DNA of 64,000 nucleotides, from NCBI GenBank assembly GCA_023954195.1, contig JAMLIK010000001.1:1162628-1226627 (forward strand). The letters are read 5' to 3'. This document shows, in pieces, positions 61,308 through 64,000 of this stretch. The notes under the pieces were generated by a model. That model was not told where the DNA came from. It did not search any database and saw nothing but the letters and a program-made list of their open reading frames with translations. Numbering within the stretch: the stretch's first letter is position 1; each line of letters opens with the position of its first letter. The position numbers were made by a program, and so were the translations under genes. Source of the stretch: Xanthobacteraceae bacterium (GTDB taxonomy: Bacteria > Pseudomonadota > Alphaproteobacteria > Rhizobiales > Xanthobacteraceae).

Positions 61308-61892
61308 ATGACGTTCGCTTCACGCCTGACCGCGATCCTGGCCGCGATGCTGTTCGCCGCGACGACGCTCTGGGCGCCGCCGGCCGCGGCGCAACAGGCG
61401 CAAGGCCGCCATACCTACTCGCCGGACGAACTGGCGAACGCCGGCCACAAGTTCTTCGGCAACGTCTCGCGCGGGCTGGCCTCCGTGATCGAGCGCGCGG
61501 TGAGCCAATGGGGCCTGCCCAACGGCTACATCCTCGGCGAGGAGGGCTCGGGCGCGTTCGTCGCCGGGCTGCGCTACGGCGAGGGCACCCTCTACACCAA
61601 GAACGCCGGCGACCTGAAGGTCTACTGGCAGGGCCCCTCGGTCGGCTTCGACTGGGGCGGCGACGGCGCCCGCACCATGACGCTGGTCTACAACCTGCCG
61701 GCCACCAACGCGATCTATCAGCGCTTCGCCGGCATCGACGGTTCCGCCTACATCATCGGCGGTTTCGGCATGACGGCGCTGACCGCCAACGACATCGTGC
61801 TGGTGCCGATCCGCTCCGGGCTCGGGCTGCGGCTCGGCGCCAATATCGGTTACCTCAAGTTCACTCCGCAGCCGACCTGGAACCCGTTCTGA
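61308..61892 (+). CDS. eipA: DUF1134 / EipA family periplasmic envelope protein
   Basis: A 194-residue protein with a Sec signal peptide (cleavage after AAA near residue 28) and the DUF1134 core (DELANAGHKFFGNVSRGLAS, LRYGEGTLYTKNAGDLKVYW, GPSVGFDWGGDGARTMTLVY, GLGLRLGANIGYLKFTP). EipA of Brucella maintains envelope integrity and is a CtrA target. GGTTAA at 61264-61269 is a CtrA-like half-site upstream of this gene too. The function is inferred from the family. Confidence 0.85.
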   Translation: MTFASRLTAILAAMLFAATTLWAPPAAAQQAQGRHTYSPDELANAGHKFFGNVSRGLASVIERAVSQWGLPNGYILGEEGSGAFVAGLRYGEGTLYTKNAGDLKVYWQGPSVGFDWGGDGARTMTLVYNLPATNAIYQRFAGIDGSAYIIGGFGMTALTANDIVLVPIRSGLGLRLGANIGYLKFTPQPTWNPF

Positions 61893-61982
61893 CCGCAACC
61901 GCGGATCGCCCGGCCGGATTCACGCTAACGCCGCAGACGGCTGGCGCTGCCCATGCCGGCCGTGGCATGGAGAAGCGCAACT

Positions 61983-62091
61983 CTCTAAAGCGTTTTCAAG
62001 CGAAGTGGATCCCGGTTCGCGTGAAGAAAGCGCGTCAGAACAACAATCCCGAGTCCCGTTCCGATTTGATCGGAACGAAAATGGCTCTGGC
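61983..62091. repeat. Dispersed repeat, family C copy 2
   Basis: CTCTAAAGCGTTTTCAAGCG, AAGTGGATCCCGGTTCGCGT, GAAGAAAGCGCGTCAGAAC and GTTCCGATTTGATCGGAAC. It is the reverse-complement form of 24414-24516. It ends just before the coiled-coil protein gene. Confidence 0.75.
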
Positions 62092-62105
62092 ACGGAGCAA
62101 GTCCC

Positions 62106-63209
62106 ATGGTTGAGCCGATCATTTACATGGCGATCGGTTTCCTGTTCGCGGCCCTGCTCAGCCTGATGCTGCTGCCGCTGGTCCACAACCGCGCGGTGCG
62201 GCTCACCACCAAGCGGCTGGAAGCCTCCGCGCCGGTGTCGATGACCGAAGTCCAGGCCGACAAGGACCAGTTGCGCGCCGCCTTCGCGGTGTCGGCGCGC
62301 AAGCTCGAAATGAACATCGACCAGCTCAAGGGCAAGACTACCGGCCAGGCGGCGGAGCTGGGCAAGAAGACCGAGGCCGTCAACCGCCTGAAAATGGAAC
62401 TCGGGACGCGCAACGCCGAAATTCTCGCCTTGCAGGCCCGCGAGGAAACGCTGACCAAACTGCTGCGCAACGCCACCGAGGAGCTGAACGCGACCACCGC
62501 CACCCTGCACGCGACCCAGCAGGCGCTGGGCGAGCGGCAGGCGGAGATCGTGCGGCTGAACACCGGTCTCGCCGAGCAGTCGCAACTCGCGGACACCCGC
62601 CAGACCGAATTGACCGCCGTGCATCAGCACATCGACCAGCTCAAGCAGCGCGTCGACGAGGTCGAGCGCGAATTCGCCGCGACCCGCGCCCAACTCGACC
62701 AGCAGCGCATCGAAGCCGCGACGGCGGCGAGCGAACTGGCGGCGGCGCGCGGCCAGGCGGAAAGCCTGAGCCGGCGGGTCGGCGAGATCGACGGTCAGCT
62801 GTCTGCCCAGGTCAGGGAAACCGAAACCATCGGCAAGGAAGCGGATGCGCTGCGCCAGCGCGTGGCGGCGCACGCCGCGCTGCTGGGCGAACGCGACGCG
62901 GAAGCCGCCCAGCTTCGCCAGGCGCGCGAGAGCGCCGAGACCACTGTCAAGCAATTGCGCGACGAAGTGTTCGCGCTTGGCCAGGACCGGTCGTCGCAGG
63001 CCGCCCAGCTCGCCGATGCCGACAACGCCTTGCTGCGGGAGCGGATCAACGACATCGCCGCCGAGGTGGCGCGGCTGACCATGACCCTGGAAGGCCCCGA
63101 TTCGCCGATCCATGCCATTCTGGCCACCGAGTCGGCGGCTTCCAACACCCATGGCGGCCCGGCGGTGGCGCTTCAGCAGACGCTGGCGGACCGGATCCGG
63201 GCATTGTAA
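62106..63209 (+). CDS. Membrane-anchored coiled-coil protein (unknown function)
   Basis: A 367-residue protein with one N-terminal membrane helix (IIYMAIGFLFAALLSLMLLP, residues 4-24). A long Gln/Glu/Arg/Ala-rich coiled coil spans residues 60 to about 325 (for example KLEMNIDQLKGKTTGQAAEL and TELTAVHQHIDQLKQRVDEV). A short globular tail (MTLEGPDSPIHAILATESA) follows. I do not recognise a named family. The architecture resembles envelope or division-associated scaffolds, and the neighbour is an EipA envelope protein. Confidence 0.8.
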   Translation: MVEPIIYMAIGFLFAALLSLMLLPLVHNRAVRLTTKRLEASAPVSMTEVQADKDQLRAAFAVSARKLEMNIDQLKGKTTGQAAELGKKTEAVNRLKMELGTRNAEILALQAREETLTKLLRNATEELNATTATLHATQQALGERQAEIVRLNTGLAEQSQLADTRQTELTAVHQHIDQLKQRVDEVEREFAATRAQLDQQRIEAATAASELAAARGQAESLSRRVGEIDGQLSAQVRETETIGKEADALRQRVAAHAALLGERDAEAAQLRQARESAETTVKQLRDEVFALGQDRSSQAAQLADADNALLRERINDIAAEVARLTMTLEGPDSPIHAILATESAASNTHGGPAVALQQTLADRIRAL

Positions 63210-63336
63210 TCGGAGGCGACCCGCCGCCCCGGCTGAGTTTTCCCGCCTCCGCGCTTGACACCACAGCCCCGCGCTTCGTAAATCGCGGCAGCACGCCGGC
63301 CCGCCTCCCGAGGCGGCCCCGCCGCCGGCTGTTTCC

Positions 63337-63411
63337 GGGCGCATAGCTCAGCGGGAGAGCGTTCCCTTCACACGGGAGAGGTCCAAGGTTCGATCCCTTG
63401 TGCGCCCACCA
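63337..63411 (+). tRNA. tRNA-Val (CAC)
   Basis: A 75-base cloverleaf: acceptor GGGCGCA / TGCGCCC, D-arm GCTC-AGCGGGA-GAGC, anticodon stem TTCCC / GGGAG with loop TTCACAC (anticodon CAC), T-arm CAAGG-TTCGATC-CCTTG, CCA encoded. It is followed by a family C repeat and a toxin-antitoxin module. Confidence 0.95.
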
Positions 63412-63434
63412 TTCAACGCTCGCTATCGCCAGCC

Positions 63435-63540
63435 AGTAGAGCCTTTTCCGCTCCGATGGAACCTGAGCGGGGCTCTGGATTATTGGTTTGACGCGTTTTC
63501 TTCACGCGAACCGGGATGCACTTCGCCTGAAGACGCTAGA
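63435..63540. repeat. Dispersed repeat, family C copy 3
   Basis: AGAGCCTTTTCCGCTCCGAT, GGGGCTCTGGATTATTGGTT, GACGCGTTTTCTTCACGCGA and ACTTCGCCTGAAGACGCTAG. It is the same mosaic as the copy at 24414, between tRNA-Val and the hicAB operators. Confidence 0.75.
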
Positions 63541-63559
63541 ATTGAAGTCGCTCAATGGT

Positions 63560-63607
63560 GTGTATTTATACACTTGATGCTTCAATCAGGAGTGTGTATT
63601 TATACAT
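63560..63607 (+). promoter_or_regulatory. Twin hicAB operators
   Basis: GTGTATTTATACAC (63560-63573) and GTGTATTTATACAT (63594-63607) are near-identical dyads 34 bases apart, about three helix turns. The second touches the hicA start codon. They are probably bound by the HicB antitoxin for autoregulation. Confidence 0.7.
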
Positions 63608-63608
63608 C

Positions 63609-63797
63609 ATGAACTCGCGGGACATCATCAAGGCACTCATTGCTGACGGGTGGCGACAGGTGGCCCAGAAAGGCAGTCACGCTCAATTCAAGCATCCGAC
63701 GAAGCCCGGCTGCGTGACGGTCCTGCACCCGAAACGAGACGTGCCGCTCGGAACGCTTCGATCCGTCGAAAAGCAATCCGATTTAAGATTGAGGTGA
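63609..63797 (+). CDS. hicA: HicA-type mRNA interferase toxin
   Basis: A 62-residue toxin of the HicA family (dsRBD-like fold). It has the conserved catalytic histidine His24 in AQKGSHAQFKHP and TVLHPKRDVPLGTLRSVEK downstream. It degrades mRNA unless bound by HicB. The ATG at 63609 gives the family length; the nearest AGGAG (63588) is 16 bases away, so translation may be weak or coupled. It is followed by hicB after 3 bases. Confidence 0.88.
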   Translation: MNSRDIIKALIADGWRQVAQKGSHAQFKHPTKPGCVTVLHPKRDVPLGTLRSVEKQSDLRLR

Positions 63798-63800
63798 GCC

Positions 63801-64000
63801 ATGCGCCAGTACATCGCCCTGATCCACAAGGACGCCGGTAGCGACTACGGCGTCTCCTTCCCCGATCTTCCGGGCTGCATTACCGCCGGATCCACGCTTG
63901 ACGAGGCCAGGAACATGGCTGTCGAAGCGCTGGCCCTGCATCTTGAAGGACTAGCTGAGGACGGCGAAGCGATCCCCGAGCCGTCCTCCCTCGAAACGAT
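63801..64000 (+). CDS. hicB: HicB-type antitoxin, cut by the window end
   Basis: The first 66 codons of a HicB antitoxin: MRQYIALIHKDAGSDYGVSF, then PDLPGCITAGSTLDEARNMA with the HicB N-terminal pattern, followed by the helical ALALHLEGLAEDGEAIPEPS. A GAGGTG lies just upstream. The DNA-binding C-terminal part lies beyond the window. It neutralises HicA and probably binds the twin operators at 63560-63607. Confidence 0.88.
   Translation, partial: MRQYIALIHKDAGSDYGVSFPDLPGCITAGSTLDEARNMAVEALALHLEGLAEDGEAIPEPSSLET

Overview
The window is GC-rich chromosomal DNA from an alphaproteobacterium, most likely of the Bradyrhizobium / Rhodopseudomonas / Afipia group (Nitrobacteraceae). The grounds are the CtrA-ChpT phosphorelay beside flagellar genes, clustered GANTC (CcrM-type) sites before ctrA, a DUF1134/EipA protein, two liv-type acid-uptake systems, an arrayed homogentisate cluster, and several families of dispersed intergenic palindromes. 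The genus is inference; no rRNA is present.

Region 1 (1-21.8 kb) is a large catabolic cluster. It holds three AMP-forming acyl-CoA ligases, a crotonase that lacks both usual catalytic glutamates, a thiolase-fold protein without the nucleophilic cysteine paired with a DUF35 protein, an isovaleryl-CoA-dehydrogenase-type acyl-CoA dehydrogenase, a biotin-dependent acyl-CoA carboxylase (beta and alpha), a classical enoyl-CoA hydratase, an alpha/beta hydrolase and a complete liv-type ABC importer with a ligase gene embedded in it. The order dehydrogenase-carboxylase-hydratase follows leucine/geranyl-CoA (Liu/Atu) logic, but no HMG-CoA-lyase-type gene is present. The cysteine-less thiolase/DUF35 pair may supply the C-C cleavage. 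Promoters in this region share the operator TCTAACA-NN-TGTTAGA. An ornithine cyclodeaminase-family gene ends the region.

Region 2 (22-32.7 kb) holds an orphan cytochrome c oxidase subunit I with a DUF2478 gene, an IS5-family element with a -1 frameshift signal, and a second minus-strand operon livK-livH-livM-livG-livF-ligase. That operon is divergent from an AhpD-like gene and a marR gene, with a perfect 21-bp dyad between them.

Region 3 (32.7-40.3 kb) is decayed and mobile DNA. It has broken acetone-carboxylase/hydantoinase-type genes, one fused to a LuxR/MalT-type ATPase fragment, a frameshifted phage portal gene, a region of repeated TTGACGTTTA half-sites around a perfect palindrome, a lysine-rich hypothetical gene, and a tyrosine recombinase abutting the 3' end of tRNA-Ile(CAU).

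Region 4 (40.6-51.5 kb) holds an alpha-methylacyl-CoA racemase-type gene, the tyrosine/homogentisate pathway (hpd with a divergent Lrp regulator, fahA, hmgA, an MBL-fold protein, DUF2783, an aromatic FAD hydroxylase and a divergent MarR regulator) and an MFS transporter.

Region 5 (51.6-64 kb) is cell-cycle and envelope DNA: flhA, fliI-fliJ, ctrA, a single-domain response regulator, chpT, a CysQ-like phosphatase, a YHS protein, DUF1134/EipA, a membrane-anchored coiled-coil protein, tRNA-Val(CAC), and a hicAB toxin-antitoxin module cut by the window end. CtrA-like sites precede flhA, fliI and ctrA.
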